Below are positions 1-7,755 of a DNA stretch of 64,000 bases, in pieces. This DNA comes from Pseudomonas sp. AB6. Its GTDB lineage: Bacteria; Pseudomonadota; Gammaproteobacteria; Pseudomonadales; Pseudomonadaceae. How positions within the stretch are numbered: the first letter of the stretch is position 1; each line of letters opens with the position of its first letter. The stretch covers positions 3,039,501-3,103,500 of the forward strand of contig NZ_JAVIWJ010000001.1 of assembly GCF_034314105.1 (NCBI RefSeq), in the 5' to 3' direction. The notes beneath the pieces were generated by a model that did not search any database, was not told the origin of the DNA, and saw nothing but the letters and a program-made list of their open reading frames with translations. Made by a program: the position numbers and the translations under genes.

Positions 1-140
1 TCGCCACATTGCGTGATCAACGCGAACTGTTTCCCTTTGCCATGACCGGTGAAGCATTGGACGTCTATGTGAAGAAGCAAGTGGCAGACTACAAAGTCCT
101 GGCCAAGGAGTTTGGTTTGATCAGTGATCCCGGAAAGTAA
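1..140 (+). CDS. C-terminal end of a TctC-type (Bug family) tripartite tricarboxylate transporter substrate-binding protein
   Basis: Only the last 45 or so codons are inside the window, ending at the TAA at 138-140. The reading frame that starts at base 3 gives a tail with FPFAMTGEAL, then a helix YVKKQVADYKVLAKEFGLI. This matches the end of periplasmic TctC/Bug solute-binding proteins, which typically finish with a 'KxLAxExGLI' helix. Such proteins capture citrate-like or other carboxylates for a TctAB membrane pair. The partner genes would lie to the left and cannot be seen, so the substrate is unknown. Family assignment from the tail alone is fairly good but not certain. Confidence 0.7.
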   Translation, partial: ATLRDQRELFPFAMTGEALDVYVKKQVADYKVLAKEFGLISDPGK

Positions 141-209
141 CGGAGTTGAACAACCGATTTCTAAACAGGTTCCGGGCTAATTGAGCGATTATCGTAAAGC
201 CTGCGCCTT

Positions 210-899
210 CTAGACCGGCAACTTCCAGTCAATCGGGGTCAAGCCATTTTGCTGCAGATACTTATTGGTCCGGCCAAAGTGCCCATTCCCCAAAAAGCCT
301 TTATAAGCCGACAGCGGCGACGGGTGTACCGAGATCAATACCAAGTGTTTGCTCGCGTCGATCAGCTTCTGCTTGCTTTGCGCATGGGCGCCCCACAGCA
401 GGAACACCAGATGGGGCTGATGCGCACTGGCCGTCTCGATGACCTTGTCGGTAAAGTGCTGCCAACCCTTTTTTGCGTGTGAAGCGGCGTTGGCGCGTTC
501 GACCGTCAGCGTGGTGTTGAGCAACAATACGCCTTGGTCGGCCCACGATTGCAGGTAGCCATGGTTAGCGATGTCAATGTTCAGATCACGTTTGAGCTCT
601 TTATAGATATTGACCAGCGACGGCGGGGTCGGAACGCCGGGCTGCACTGAAAAGCACAAACCGTGGGCCTGACCGGGGCCGTGATACGGGTCTTGGCCAA
701 GGATCACCACCTTGACCTTATCCAGGGGCGTGGAATTCAGCGCATTGAAAATCATCGGCCCTGGCGGATAGATTTCCTTGCCTGACGCATGCTCATGGCG
801 CAAAAATTCGCGCAGTTCATTCATGTACGGCTGCTCGAATTCATCACGCAATGCGTGCTTCCAGCTAGGCTCAAGTTTGATCCGATCGTCGTTTGTCAT
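210..899 (-). CDS. ung: Uracil-DNA glycosylase (family 1)
   Basis: Removes uracil from DNA to start base-excision repair; acts in the cytoplasm. The 229-residue length is normal for family 1 UDG. The water-activating motif [14 protein letters not shown] begins near residue 68, with the catalytic Asp at about position 70. The minor-groove intercalation motif [11 protein letters not shown] begins near residue 192 and supplies the catalytic His. The start at 899 gives the usual N-terminus before the first helix. It is a single gene, facing away from the hydratase-family gene on the other side, with about 175 bp between them for divergent promoters. Identification is secure. Confidence 0.97.
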   Translation of the reverse strand: MTNDDRIKLEPSWKHALRDEFEQPYMNELREFLRHEHASGKEIYPPGPMIFNALNSTPLDKVKVVILGQDPYHGPGQAHGLCFSVQPGVPTPPSLVNIYKELKRDLNIDIANHGYLQSWADQGVLLLNTTLTVERANAASHAKKGWQHFTDKVIETASAHQPHLVFLLWGAHAQSKQKLIDASKHLVLISVHPSPLSAYKGFLGNGHFGRTNKYLQQNGLTPIDWKLPV

Positions 900-1073
900 G
901 TCACACCTGCAGAAGACAATGTGCGGACACTAGGAAAGCTGGCCCTTTATGTCAATGCGCTAAGCATAAAGCCTCACTTCCTCCACTTCTTTTCAAATCG
1001 CCGTTTGCAACTAGAGGCGCGCCGGGGTATCACAGACTTAACGCAAAGTTGCCCCGTCCCCCGAGAGGTCACG

Positions 1074-2186
1074 ATGAATCTGCAATTTGAAGAACTTCCT
1101 GCCCAAGACGGCGCGCGCATTGGTATTGCCAGCCTGGACGCGGAAAAATCTCTAAATGCCTTGTCCTTGCCAATGATAAAGGCGCTGGCTGAGCGTTTGG
1201 AAGCGTGGGCCGATGACCCGCAAATCGTCTGCGTGATGCTTCGCGGTAACGGCGGCAAAGCCTTTTGTGCCGGAGGAGATGTGCGCAGTCTGGTAGAGGC
1301 GTGTTTAGCCGATCCAGGTGGAGTGCCTCCTTTGGCCGCGCAGTTTTTCGCGGCAGAATACCGTCTCGACTATCAGTTACATACGTACCCCAAACCGCTG
1401 ATCTGCTGGGGCCACGGCTATGTGCTGGGCGGCGGCATGGGCCTGTTGCAGGGCGCAAATATCCGCGTCGTGACCTCTAGCAGCCGTTTGGCCATGCCGG
1501 AAATCAGCATCGGCCTATTTCCTGACGTCGGCGCAAGTTGGTTTTTGTCCCGATTACCCGGCAAATTAGGCCTATTCCTCGGGCTGACGGGCTCGCACAT
1601 CAACGCGCGTGATGCGCTGGACCTGGATTTAGCTGACCGGTTTTTGTTGGATGAGCAGCAAGAGGAGTTAGTTGAAGGTTTGTTGCAACTGAACTGGCAG
1701 GAACAAACATCGGTGCAACTCAATAGCTTACTTAAAGCCCTGCAACAGGAAGCTGTGCGAGAGATGCCTGAGGCGCAATGGTTACCGCGTCGTCAGCAGA
1801 TAGACGAACTGCTGGATGTCGGCGACTTGCCTTCTGCTTGGCGCGCTTTAACTCAGTTGCAACCTCATGATGACGCACTGCTCAATCGCGCAGCGAAAAA
1901 TTTGAGTGAAGGCTGTCCCTTGACTGCACATCTGGTATGGGAGCAGATCAAACGCGCACGGAATATGTCGTTGGCTGAAGTCTTTCAGATGGAATACAGC
2001 CTAAGCCTCAACTGCTGTCGTCATCCTGAATTCAGCGAAGGCGTCCGAGCGCGCTTGATCGACAAGGACCAAAAACCCCATTGGCATTGGCAGGACGTGG
2101 CAACGATTCCAGTGACAGTGATTGATGCGCACTTCGCCAAGGCATGGGAGGGCCGGCACCCGTTAGCGGATCTTTCGCAATACTAG
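1074..2186 (+). CDS. Enoyl-CoA hydratase/isomerase family, 3-hydroxyisobutyryl-CoA hydrolase type
   Basis: A 370-residue crotonase-fold protein. The CoA/oxyanion-hole segment GGKAFCAGGDVRSL lies near residue 60 and a second one, YVLGGGMGL, near residue 115. The stretch MPEISIGLFPDVGASWFL follows and is typical of 3-hydroxyisobutyryl-CoA hydrolases, as is the long C-terminal half (ordinary hydratases are about 260 residues). The expected reaction is hydrolysis of 3-hydroxyisobutyryl-CoA in valine breakdown, or of a related beta-hydroxyacyl-CoA. The frame stays open upstream to 789, but the ATG at 1074 has a GAGAGG Shine-Dalgarno 6 bases before it and begins the conserved fold, so it was chosen. 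No operon partner is evident, and exact substrate specificity is inferred. Confidence 0.82.
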   Translation: MNLQFEELPAQDGARIGIASLDAEKSLNALSLPMIKALAERLEAWADDPQIVCVMLRGNGGKAFCAGGDVRSLVEACLADPGGVPPLAAQFFAAEYRLDYQLHTYPKPLICWGHGYVLGGGMGLLQGANIRVVTSSSRLAMPEISIGLFPDVGASWFLSRLPGKLGLFLGLTGSHINARDALDLDLADRFLLDEQQEELVEGLLQLNWQEQTSVQLNSLLKALQQEAVREMPEAQWLPRRQQIDELLDVGDLPSAWRALTQLQPHDDALLNRAAKNLSEGCPLTAHLVWEQIKRARNMSLAEVFQMEYSLSLNCCRHPEFSEGVRARLIDKDQKPHWHWQDVATIPVTVIDAHFAKAWEGRHPLADLSQY

Positions 2187-2318
2187 GCTCACAGACAACG
2201 CGGGCTGCGATAGCGTGAGAAAAATCGCACCGCCGACAGCCTTAATAGAGATTGTGTCCGCCCCATGCCTACGGTCTATCCCAAGGGCCCGCCCACCGCC
2301 CGCACCGTTACGACAGTC

Positions 2319-2600
2319 TTACTGTCGGTCGTAATGCTGTGGCGGGCCGGGCTTATAGCCGGGGTTACCATGGTAGCGAGGATCCCAAGCCTGGCCGGCA
2401 GGGTGCGGATCAACAGTTGGCGGGGACGATTCCATACGTGGAGGGGCGGTTTCGTAACTGGGCCGTGGGGCGGCGTAAATGGGCTTCGTCACAGAGCCCG
2501 GCTGACCGTAATTGTGCTCGGCGCCATAGCCTTCCGCGTCGACTTCACCACTGGCAAGCGCCACACTTATATAAACAATCAGTAATACGAGTCGGTACAT
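2319..2600 (-). CDS. Small secreted proline-rich protein, function unknown
   Basis: A 93-residue protein that starts with a hydrophobic segment (MYRLVLLIVYISVALASG), probably a signal peptide. The mature part is rich in Pro, Tyr and His (KPIYAAPRPSYETAPP, PGYKPGPPQHYDRQ) and looks disordered. It begins 11 bases after the stop of the lipoprotein gene at 2612-3028, with AGGTGAT as ribosome site, so the two are probably one transcript. The TAA stop lies in the loop of a 7-bp perfect hairpin (2311-2327, CGACAGT/ACTGTCG), which has no T-run after it. A longer frame to 3083 exists but runs through the neighbouring gene and has no good start. Function is not recognised. Confidence 0.6.
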   Translation of the reverse strand: MYRLVLLIVYISVALASGEVDAEGYGAEHNYGQPGSVTKPIYAAPRPSYETAPPRMESSPPTVDPHPAGQAWDPRYHGNPGYKPGPPQHYDRQ

Positions 2601-2611
2601 GGTGATATCAC

Positions 2612-3028
2612 CTATCGACGGCCCCCCTGGCCATGACCATCGTGTCCGCCATGCCAACCGCCATGGAAGTCTCCCGAATCTGGCCGACGACCGCCCCAAC
2701 CCGGGTGTTGGCGATAACCAAAGCCACCGTGATAATCCGGTGCACCCGGTGCGTAACCACGTCCGGGCCAAGGACCATTCCCGTAGCCTGGACGGCCATA
2801 ACCATGGCCTCCTTGATAATAAACACCGGAACGAGGACCGTAATAACGAGGTTGGCCGATAACATAGCCCGAGCCATAGTAACGATCGTAACCCCCGGCA
2901 CCGTAGTAATAGCCTCCGTAAACCGGCACGGGCGCGGTGTACACATCTGATTCGTAATAACCCGGTCCCGCGTAACAACCTGCCAGCGTCAAACCCAGCA
3001 AAGCAATAAGCAAAGTTTGTCGATACAT
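2612..3028 (-). CDS. Gly/Tyr-rich lipoprotein, function unknown
   Basis: 138 residues. A lipoprotein signal sequence ends in the lipobox LAGC near residue 18, so Cys is the probable acylated residue. The remainder is strongly biased: YYYGAGGYDRYYGSGY, then many Gly, Tyr, Arg and Pro, and a His/Gly tail (HGGWHGGHDGHGQGGRR). The start at 3028 was preferred over 3076 because AGGAGGCC sits just upstream and the signal peptide begins there. The His-rich tail could bind metal, but that is speculation. It is first in a probable two-gene unit with the small secreted protein downstream. Proteins of this composition occur in many Pseudomonas envelopes without known function. Confidence 0.75.
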   Translation of the reverse strand: MYRQTLLIALLGLTLAGCYAGPGYYESDVYTAPVPVYGGYYYGAGGYDRYYGSGYVIGQPRYYGPRSGVYYQGGHGYGRPGYGNGPWPGRGYAPGAPDYHGGFGYRQHPGWGGRRPDSGDFHGGWHGGHDGHGQGGRR

Positions 3029-3262
3029 GGCGGCCTCCTGGACCGCTATAAGCCAAACAGCGACGCTGGTCGGCATCAGTCAACCTCTGACGGACATAAA
3101 ATCAGACTGTAAAAAGACATTTCAGTGCGTCCTCGCGGCAATTATATATGTAACAAGATGCGCCCCCGCTCGGTGCAACCCCGCACCATTCTAAGGCAAA
3201 CCCGGCAGTGCTTCGCCGTCGACCCATGCGCCAAGCGTCGAGCCAGAAGGCTCGGCGCAACT

Positions 3263-3278
3263 TGGCACGGCTCTCGCT
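3263..3278 (+). promoter_or_regulatory. Sigma-54 (RpoN) -24/-12 promoter of the guanidine operon
   Basis: TGGCACG, four bases, then TCGCT. The invariant GG (3264-3265) and GC (3276-3277) are separated by exactly 10 bases, as required for RpoN promoters; the consensus is TGGCACG-N4-TTGCT. Transcription would begin near 3289, leaving about 200 bases of leader that contains the inverted repeat and the riboswitch. Half-sites resembling NtrC targets (GGTGCA at 3172-3177, GCACCA at 3183-3188) lie about 100-115 bases upstream of that start, but their arrangement is not the classic dyad. RpoN control fits a nitrogen-scavenging operon. Confidence 0.72.
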
Positions 3279-3281
3279 TAA

Positions 3282-3327
3282 CAAATTGTGTGCAGGAGTC
3301 AAAACAGGTTCGCGGCACCACAATTTG
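3282..3327 (+). promoter_or_regulatory. Long inverted repeat in the guanidine operon leader
   Basis: CAAATTGTG at 3282-3290 is the exact reverse complement of CACAATTTG at 3319-3327. Pairing extends by TGC/GCA (3291-3293 with 3315-3317) past a single bulged C. The element begins at or just before the predicted start of transcription and ends a few bases before the riboswitch core. It could be an RNA hairpin that insulates the aptamer, the outer stem of the leader, or a DNA operator. The sequence alone does not decide between these. Confidence 0.6.
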
Positions 3328-3334
3328 CAATAGC

Positions 3335-3430
3335 CCACTAGGGTTCCGGCTCGCTTCTGGCGAGTGGCTGGTCCGAGAGTTGGCGACCTCCAGTAGAGGT
3401 TACACGGCGGGATAAAAGCCCGGGAGACAG
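3335..3430 (+). promoter_or_regulatory. Guanidine-I riboswitch (ykkC class) aptamer
   Basis: The conserved ykkC/guanidine-I core is present in order: CTAGGGTTCCG at 3338-3348, GGCTGGTCCGAGAG at 3366-3379, and ACGGCGGGATAAAAGCCCGGGAGA at about 3404-3427 (seen as ACGGCGGGATAA followed by AAGCCCGGGAGA). Between the second and third blocks is a short variable hairpin, ACCTC-CAGTA-GAGGT (3386-3400). This class binds free guanidinium and switches on export or degradation genes. Its position directly upstream of the importer/carboxylase operon strongly indicates that the substrate is guanidine rather than urea. Confidence 0.95.
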
Positions 3431-3480
3431 GGACACCAGTGGTGTCACGTGACTCTTGCTCGCCTTTTTTCCTACTGGAG
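3386..3480 (+). promoter_or_regulatory. Probable expression platform: aptamer strand complementary to the ribosome-binding site
   Basis: CTCCAGTA (3388-3395), part of the variable hairpin inside the aptamer, is perfectly complementary over 8 bases to TACTGGAG (3473-3480). The latter contains the Shine-Dalgarno GGAG of the first gene (ATG at 3490). When guanidine stabilises the aptamer, the hairpin ACCTC/GAGGT should hold the anti-SD strand; without ligand it could pair with the ribosome site and block translation. A second hairpin, GACACC-AGT-GGTGTC (3432-3446), and a T-run (3465-3470) lie between, so a transcriptional component is also possible. This is inference from complementarity. Confidence 0.5.
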
Positions 3481-3489
3481 ATCTCTACT

Positions 3490-4569
3490 ATGCAGCTCAC
3501 CATCCGAAAGCCCCGTCTGTTTTCCTTGCTTGCCGCCAGCCTGATCGCGGTATTGAGTTTCTCGGCTCAGGCCGTCCCGAAACAGCACTTCAACGTCTGC
3601 TGGACAATTTATGCCGGCTGGATGCCATGGGAATATGCTGGCGCTCAGGGCATCGTCGACAAGTGGGCGAAAAAGTACGGCATCAAAATCGATGTCACTC
3701 AGATCAACGATTACGTCGAATCCATTAATCAATACACTGCTGGCCAGTTCGATGGCTGCACCATGACCAACATGGACGCCCTGACGATTCCCGCCGCAGG
3801 CGGTGTCGCCAGTACGGCGCTGATCGTCAGCGACTTCTCCAACGGCAACGACGGCATTGTGATCAAGGGCACCGGCAAGAAAGTCACCGACCTCAAGGGC
3901 ATGAGGGTAAACCTGGTGGAGTTGTCGGTTTCCCACTACCTGCTGGCCCGGGCGCTGGACACGGTTGATCTCTCGGAAAAAGACCTGACTGTGGTCAACA
4001 CCTCTGACGCGGACATTTCTGCCGCGTTCAACACCGACGACGTCAAGGCCGTGACCACCTGGAACCCCATGTTAGCGGACATAAAGGCCAAGCCCGGTGT
4101 AACCGAAGTGTTCGACTCCAGCAAGATTCCGGGCGAGATCATGGACATGATGGTGGTCAACTCCCAAACCCTCAAAGACAACCCTGCACTGGGCAGAGCA
4201 CTGACCGGCGCCTGGTTTGAAGTGGTGGCGTTGATGAACGCAAAATCTGCCGCCAGCACCGCTGCGTTGGAACACATGGCCAAAGCATCGGGTACTGATT
4301 TGGCCGGTTTCCAGTCGCAACTGGACACCACCAAATTGTTCGCAACGCCCAAGGAAGCCCTCGCGTTCGCCAACAGCACTCAGTTGCCGATGACCATGCG
4401 CAAAGTGGCGGAGTTCTCTTTCCAACACGGGCTGCTCGGCCAAGGCGCCAAAGATACTGGCGCAGTAGGCATGTCGTTTGCCAACAATGTCACTCTCGGC
4501 GACAAAACCAACCTCAAGCTGCATTTTGACCCCAGCTACGTGCAGATGGCTGCCGACGGCAAGCTTTAA
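3490..4569 (+). CDS. Guanidine (formerly 'urea') ABC transporter substrate-binding protein
   Basis: Periplasmic receptor of 359 residues. A Sec signal peptide occupies about residues 1-28 (basic MQLTIRKPR, hydrophobic core, cleavage after SAQA). The mature part has the NitT/TauT/SsuA-type binding fold: WTIYAGWMPWEYA near the start, then a segment DGCTMTNMDAL where ligand-binding lobes meet. It belongs to the family found next to urea carboxylase genes. The ATG at 3490 was chosen because ACTGGAG precedes it and the signal peptide starts there; the frame is open from 3439 but that part lies within the leader. Together with the next two genes it should form a high-affinity importer. Guanidine as ligand is inferred from the riboswitch and the enzymes downstream. 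Confidence 0.88.
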   Translation: MQLTIRKPRLFSLLAASLIAVLSFSAQAVPKQHFNVCWTIYAGWMPWEYAGAQGIVDKWAKKYGIKIDVTQINDYVESINQYTAGQFDGCTMTNMDALTIPAAGGVASTALIVSDFSNGNDGIVIKGTGKKVTDLKGMRVNLVELSVSHYLLARALDTVDLSEKDLTVVNTSDADISAAFNTDDVKAVTTWNPMLADIKAKPGVTEVFDSSKIPGEIMDMMVVNSQTLKDNPALGRALTGAWFEVVALMNAKSAASTAALEHMAKASGTDLAGFQSQLDTTKLFATPKEALAFANSTQLPMTMRKVAEFSFQHGLLGQGAKDTGAVGMSFANNVTLGDKTNLKLHFDPSYVQMAADGKL

Positions 4570-4595
4570 CGCATCCCGCCTAAAGGGTATTGCCC

Positions 4596-5411
4596 ATGCG
4601 CTTGATAAACCTGCGCCCAGATCGTGCCAGTCGCCTGATTTTGGTAATCCTGCCGTTTGCTTTGGTGCTGATTGCCTATTTCATGGGTTCGGCGACTCGG
4701 TTGGCGGAAAACCCCAACGACAAATTGCTGCCCAGCGCGGTGCAAATGACCGAATCGGTCAAGCGCATGGCCTTCATTGAAGACCCGCGCACCGGAGGTT
4801 ATTTGCTATGGCAAGACACGGGTTCCAGCTTGCAACGGTTGGCCATCGGCTTGGGCATCAGTGCGTTGCTCGGTCTATGCCTGGGGATCGCGTCGGGCAT
4901 CGTGCCGCTGTTCGGCGCGTCTTTATCACCAGTGCTAACCGTGTTGTCCATGGTGCCGCCGCTGGCGATTTTACCGATCCTGTTCATCGTGTTCGGCCTA
5001 GGAGAGCTATCGAAAGTCATGCTGATCGTGATCGGTATCACGCCGATTCTGGCTCGCGATCTGGAGCAGCGCGCGCAGGAGATTCCGGTGGAATTGCTGA
5101 TCAAGGCACAGACCCTCGGCGCCTCTACCTGGACCTTGATCCTGCGGGTGATCCTGCCGCAACTGCTCCCGCGTTTGTTGATCTCACTGCGGTTGGTATT
5201 AGGCTCAGCGTGGTTGTTCCTGATCGCAGCCGAAGCCATTGCGTCGATTGACGGCCTTGGTTACCGGATTTTTCTGGTGCGGCGTTATTTGGCCATGGAT
5301 GTGATTCTGCCTTATGTGGTCTGGATCACATTGCTGGCATGGCTCATGGATTGGGCCCTCAAGGCCCTGACCCGACGGGCTTTTCCTTGGTACGAGGGAG
5401 CCCGCGTATGA
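4596..5411 (+). CDS. ABC transporter permease (guanidine importer)
   Basis: 271 residues with an N-terminal membrane segment (LILVILPFALVLIAYF), a periplasmic linker, then about five further membrane helices. The cytoplasmic EAA loop is clear: EIPVELLIKAQTLGASTW, followed by PQLLPRLL, which docks onto the ATPase. The closest families are SsuC/TauC/NrtB-like permeases. The ATG at 4596 has AAAGGG about 9 bases upstream; a TTG two codons earlier is a weaker alternative. It follows the binding-protein gene by 26 bases and overlaps the ATPase gene by 4 bases (ATGA), so translation is probably coupled. It would form the homodimeric channel of the importer. Confidence 0.88.
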   Translation: MRLINLRPDRASRLILVILPFALVLIAYFMGSATRLAENPNDKLLPSAVQMTESVKRMAFIEDPRTGGYLLWQDTGSSLQRLAIGLGISALLGLCLGIASGIVPLFGASLSPVLTVLSMVPPLAILPILFIVFGLGELSKVMLIVIGITPILARDLEQRAQEIPVELLIKAQTLGASTWTLILRVILPQLLPRLLISLRLVLGSAWLFLIAAEAIASIDGLGYRIFLVRRYLAMDVILPYVVWITLLAWLMDWALKALTRRAFPWYEGARV

Positions 5412-6172
5412 GCTTCATTTCGGTGAAAAACGTTTGGCAGGAATACGACAAGCAACCCGTACTGGAGCGCCTGAACCTAAGCGTTGATGAAGGTGAGTTC
5501 TGCACCTTGGTCGGCGCGTCAGGCTGCGGCAAATCGACCTTTCTGCGCCTGTTGTTGGGCCAGGAAGTGCCAAGTCGCGGGCACATCCTTTTAGACGGTA
5601 AACCCTTGGTCGGCGAGCCAAATGCTAGCCGGGGCGTGGTGTTCCAACGCTATTCAGTCTTCCCTCACCTGTCGGTGCTCAACAATGTCGCGCTGGGCCT
5701 TGAACTGCCGCGCTCGGCGTTGCTGGGTCGGCTTTTCGGCAAGGCCAAACGCCAAGCCAGAGATCAGGCGGCCCAATTGCTGAACAAGGTAGGTCTTGGG
5801 CATTCATTGGACAAATACCCGACACAGCTTTCGGGCGGTATGCAACAACGACTGGCCATTGCGCAAGCGCTCATCATGCAACCTCGGGTTTTACTGCTGG
5901 ACGAGCCATTCGGCGCTCTTGATCCGGGCATTCGCAAAGACATGCACGGTTTGTTGCTGGAGTTGTGGCGGGAAACTCAATTGACCGTGTTCATGGTCAC
6001 CCACGATTTATCCGAAGGCTTCAGCCTCGGCACGCGCTTGCTGGTGTTTGACAAGGTTCGCCACGACCCTCAAGCGCCCGGTGCTTATGGCGCCAGAATC
6101 ACCTATGACATTCCCTTGAACAGCGACCGCCGCGTTGCACGCGCTGCGATTGAATCGCTGCAAACGGTTTAG
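5408..6172 (+). CDS. ABC transporter ATP-binding protein (guanidine importer)
   Basis: 254-residue nucleotide-binding subunit. Walker A is GASGCGKST (about residues 38-46), the ABC signature is LSGGMQQRLAIAQAL near residue 142, and Walker B with catalytic Glu is VLLLDEPFGALDP. The H-loop His lies in MVTHDLSEGF. It resembles the SsuB/TauB/NrtD ATPases that pair with the permease type upstream. Start at 5408 overlaps the permease stop as ATGA. The frame is open further left, inside the permease gene, and that extension is not used. The protein ends 13 bases before the first DUF1989 gene, within one operon. Confidence 0.9.
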   Translation: MSFISVKNVWQEYDKQPVLERLNLSVDEGEFCTLVGASGCGKSTFLRLLLGQEVPSRGHILLDGKPLVGEPNASRGVVFQRYSVFPHLSVLNNVALGLELPRSALLGRLFGKAKRQARDQAAQLLNKVGLGHSLDKYPTQLSGGMQQRLAIAQALIMQPRVLLLDEPFGALDPGIRKDMHGLLLELWRETQLTVFMVTHDLSEGFSLGTRLLVFDKVRHDPQAPGAYGARITYDIPLNSDRRVARAAIESLQTV

Positions 6173-6185
6173 AGGACTTTTCCCT

Positions 6186-6911
6186 ATGACTGACTCCACC
6201 ACGCTGTTTCCGGTGTTCTCTGAAGAGCTGATCCCAGGAGGCGGCCACCGTTCGTTCGTCCTCAAGCGCGGCCAATTGCTGCGTTTCACCGACATTCAGG
6301 GTGGCGCCAACGTCAGCCTGACGCTGCTCAACGCCAACGAAAAAACCGAGCGTCTGAATTTGCCGGACAGCCTGAAATGCCAACACACGGCCAAGCTTAC
6401 CAGCGGCCATTGTCTGTACTCGGACATGGGCCGAGTGCTGGCGGCCATCGTGGCCGACACCTGCGGTGGGAGCGACAGCATCGGCGGGATTTTATGCGCC
6501 GAAGAAGTTGCAGAAAAATACGGCCAAGGCCGCTATCAAGAATTGCGCAATGGCTTTTTCCGTAACGGCACCGACAACTTATTGGTCGAACTGGGCAAAT
6601 GGGGGTTGGGGTTGTCTGACTTGCTGATGACCCTGAATCTGTTCAGCCGGGTGAACGTCGATGACAGCGGTGCGTTGCACTACGTCACCGCCCATTCCAA
6701 AGCTGGTGACACCATCGAGCTGTACGCGCCAATGGACACCTTGGTGGTAATGACCGCGCTGCAACATCCCATGGACCCAAATCCGCAGTACGCCCCCAAG
6801 CCGATAAAACTCAGCTGGATGAAAGCTGACGCCCGCGTTGCTGAGCACTGCCGCTTCTCGCGCCCGGAAAACGAGCGCGGTTTTATCAACACTGATCGCC
6901 TGTTCGCCTGA
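6186..6911 (+). CDS. cgdA: Carboxyguanidine deiminase subunit (DUF1989, urea carboxylase-associated protein 1)
   Basis: 241 residues of the DUF1989 family formerly called urea carboxylase- or urea amidolyase-associated protein. Visible family marks are [21 protein letters not shown] near the N-terminus, a central [11 protein letters not shown] with Cys residues, and the run [11 protein letters not shown]. With the next gene it is expected to form a heteromeric deiminase that turns carboxyguanidine into allophanate and ammonia, the step that lets a carboxylase/allophanate hydrolase pair use guanidine. The ATG at 6186 is preferred over the upstream frame inside the ATPase gene. The letter A follows gene order and is not certain; which subunit holds the active site cannot be told here. 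Confidence 0.82.
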   Translation: MTDSTTLFPVFSEELIPGGGHRSFVLKRGQLLRFTDIQGGANVSLTLLNANEKTERLNLPDSLKCQHTAKLTSGHCLYSDMGRVLAAIVADTCGGSDSIGGILCAEEVAEKYGQGRYQELRNGFFRNGTDNLLVELGKWGLGLSDLLMTLNLFSRVNVDDSGALHYVTAHSKAGDTIELYAPMDTLVVMTALQHPMDPNPQYAPKPIKLSWMKADARVAEHCRFSRPENERGFINTDRLFA

Positions 6912-6922
6912 GGATCGCCACC

Positions 6923-7549
6923 ATGACCTACTCTAAACAGCCTGAAACCGCGATCTACAGCGCGACCGTTCCCGCAGGCGAGCCGTGGCTGACCGAAGTC
7001 AACGCTGGGCAAACTGTGCGCATCCTCGACCTGGAAGGTAATCAGGCTGTGGACACCTTGTTTTACAGCCTGGCCAATCCCCGTGAACGTTACGACGTGC
7101 AGCGTACTTTGCGCCGTCAAAACAACGTGTACCTGAGCGTCGGCAGCGTGCTGTATTCCAACCTCGGCAGGCCAATGTTGACCATCGTCCAAGACACATG
7201 CGGTCGTCACGACACCCTCGGCGGAGCCTGCGCCCAAGAGAGCAACACCGTGCGTTACGCCATGGAAAAGCGTCACATGCACAGCTGCCGCGACAACTAC
7301 CTGCGCGCGTGTGCCCATGACGGCCGCCTGAGCAAAAGCGACATCGGGCCAAACATCAACTTCTTCATGAACGTGCCGGTGACCGCTGACGGCGGGTTGA
7401 CCTTTGAAGACGGCATTTCTGCACCTGGAAAATATGTCGAACTGCGCGCGGAAATGGATGTCATCGTGCTGATTTCTAATTGCCCGCAACTGAACAACCC
7501 GTGCAACGCCTACAACCCAACGCCGGCGCAGGTGCTGATATGGAACTGA
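6923..7549 (+). CDS. cgdB: Carboxyguanidine deiminase subunit (DUF1989, urea carboxylase-associated protein 2)
   Basis: 208 residues, a paralogue of the preceding protein. Conserved features are [19 protein letters not shown], the Cys/His-rich [35 protein letters not shown], and the C-terminal [16 protein letters not shown] that is typical of DUF1989 and rich in candidate metal or catalytic residues. It starts 11 bases after the first subunit's stop with GAGGAT as ribosome site. Both subunits are expected to be needed for carboxyguanidine deimination. About 200 bases separate it from the carboxylase gene, the largest gap in the operon, with no convincing promoter or terminator seen there. Confidence 0.85.
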   Translation: MTYSKQPETAIYSATVPAGEPWLTEVNAGQTVRILDLEGNQAVDTLFYSLANPRERYDVQRTLRRQNNVYLSVGSVLYSNLGRPMLTIVQDTCGRHDTLGGACAQESNTVRYAMEKRHMHSCRDNYLRACAHDGRLSKSDIGPNINFFMNVPVTADGGLTFEDGISAPGKYVELRAEMDVIVLISNCPQLNNPCNAYNPTPAQVLIWN

Positions 7550-7755
7550 CCTTTTCTTCGCTACGCCGCTGGTTGTTCAGCTTGTGCCAAAGCCGTTCGG
7601 GGCAATGCTTGAAATCGAAACAGCCTCTGTAGATACCGTCAGCGTCAAGTACCAGGTTTAGCCATCGGGGACGACTCCGAGGCACACCGTTCAATAGCGG
7701 GACGGCCCGCTTCCCATTAAGAAACCGAGCTGCCCTCGGTTTCCAGGGTTATGCC

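Noticed and set aside
2319..3083. Single 254-residue minus-strand ORF
   Set aside because: The N-terminal part is an out-of-frame reading of the lipoprotein gene; only the last 93 codons have a signal peptide and ribosome site.
3102..3503. Minus-strand 133-residue ORF across the operon leader
   Set aside because: It is antisense to the riboswitch and promoter, has no ribosome site and no recognisable protein features.
7476..7694. Minus-strand ORF in the gap before the carboxylase gene
   Set aside because: Overlaps the end of the deiminase gene, no ribosome site; the segment IYRGCFDFKHCPERLW looks gene-like but could not be tied to any family.
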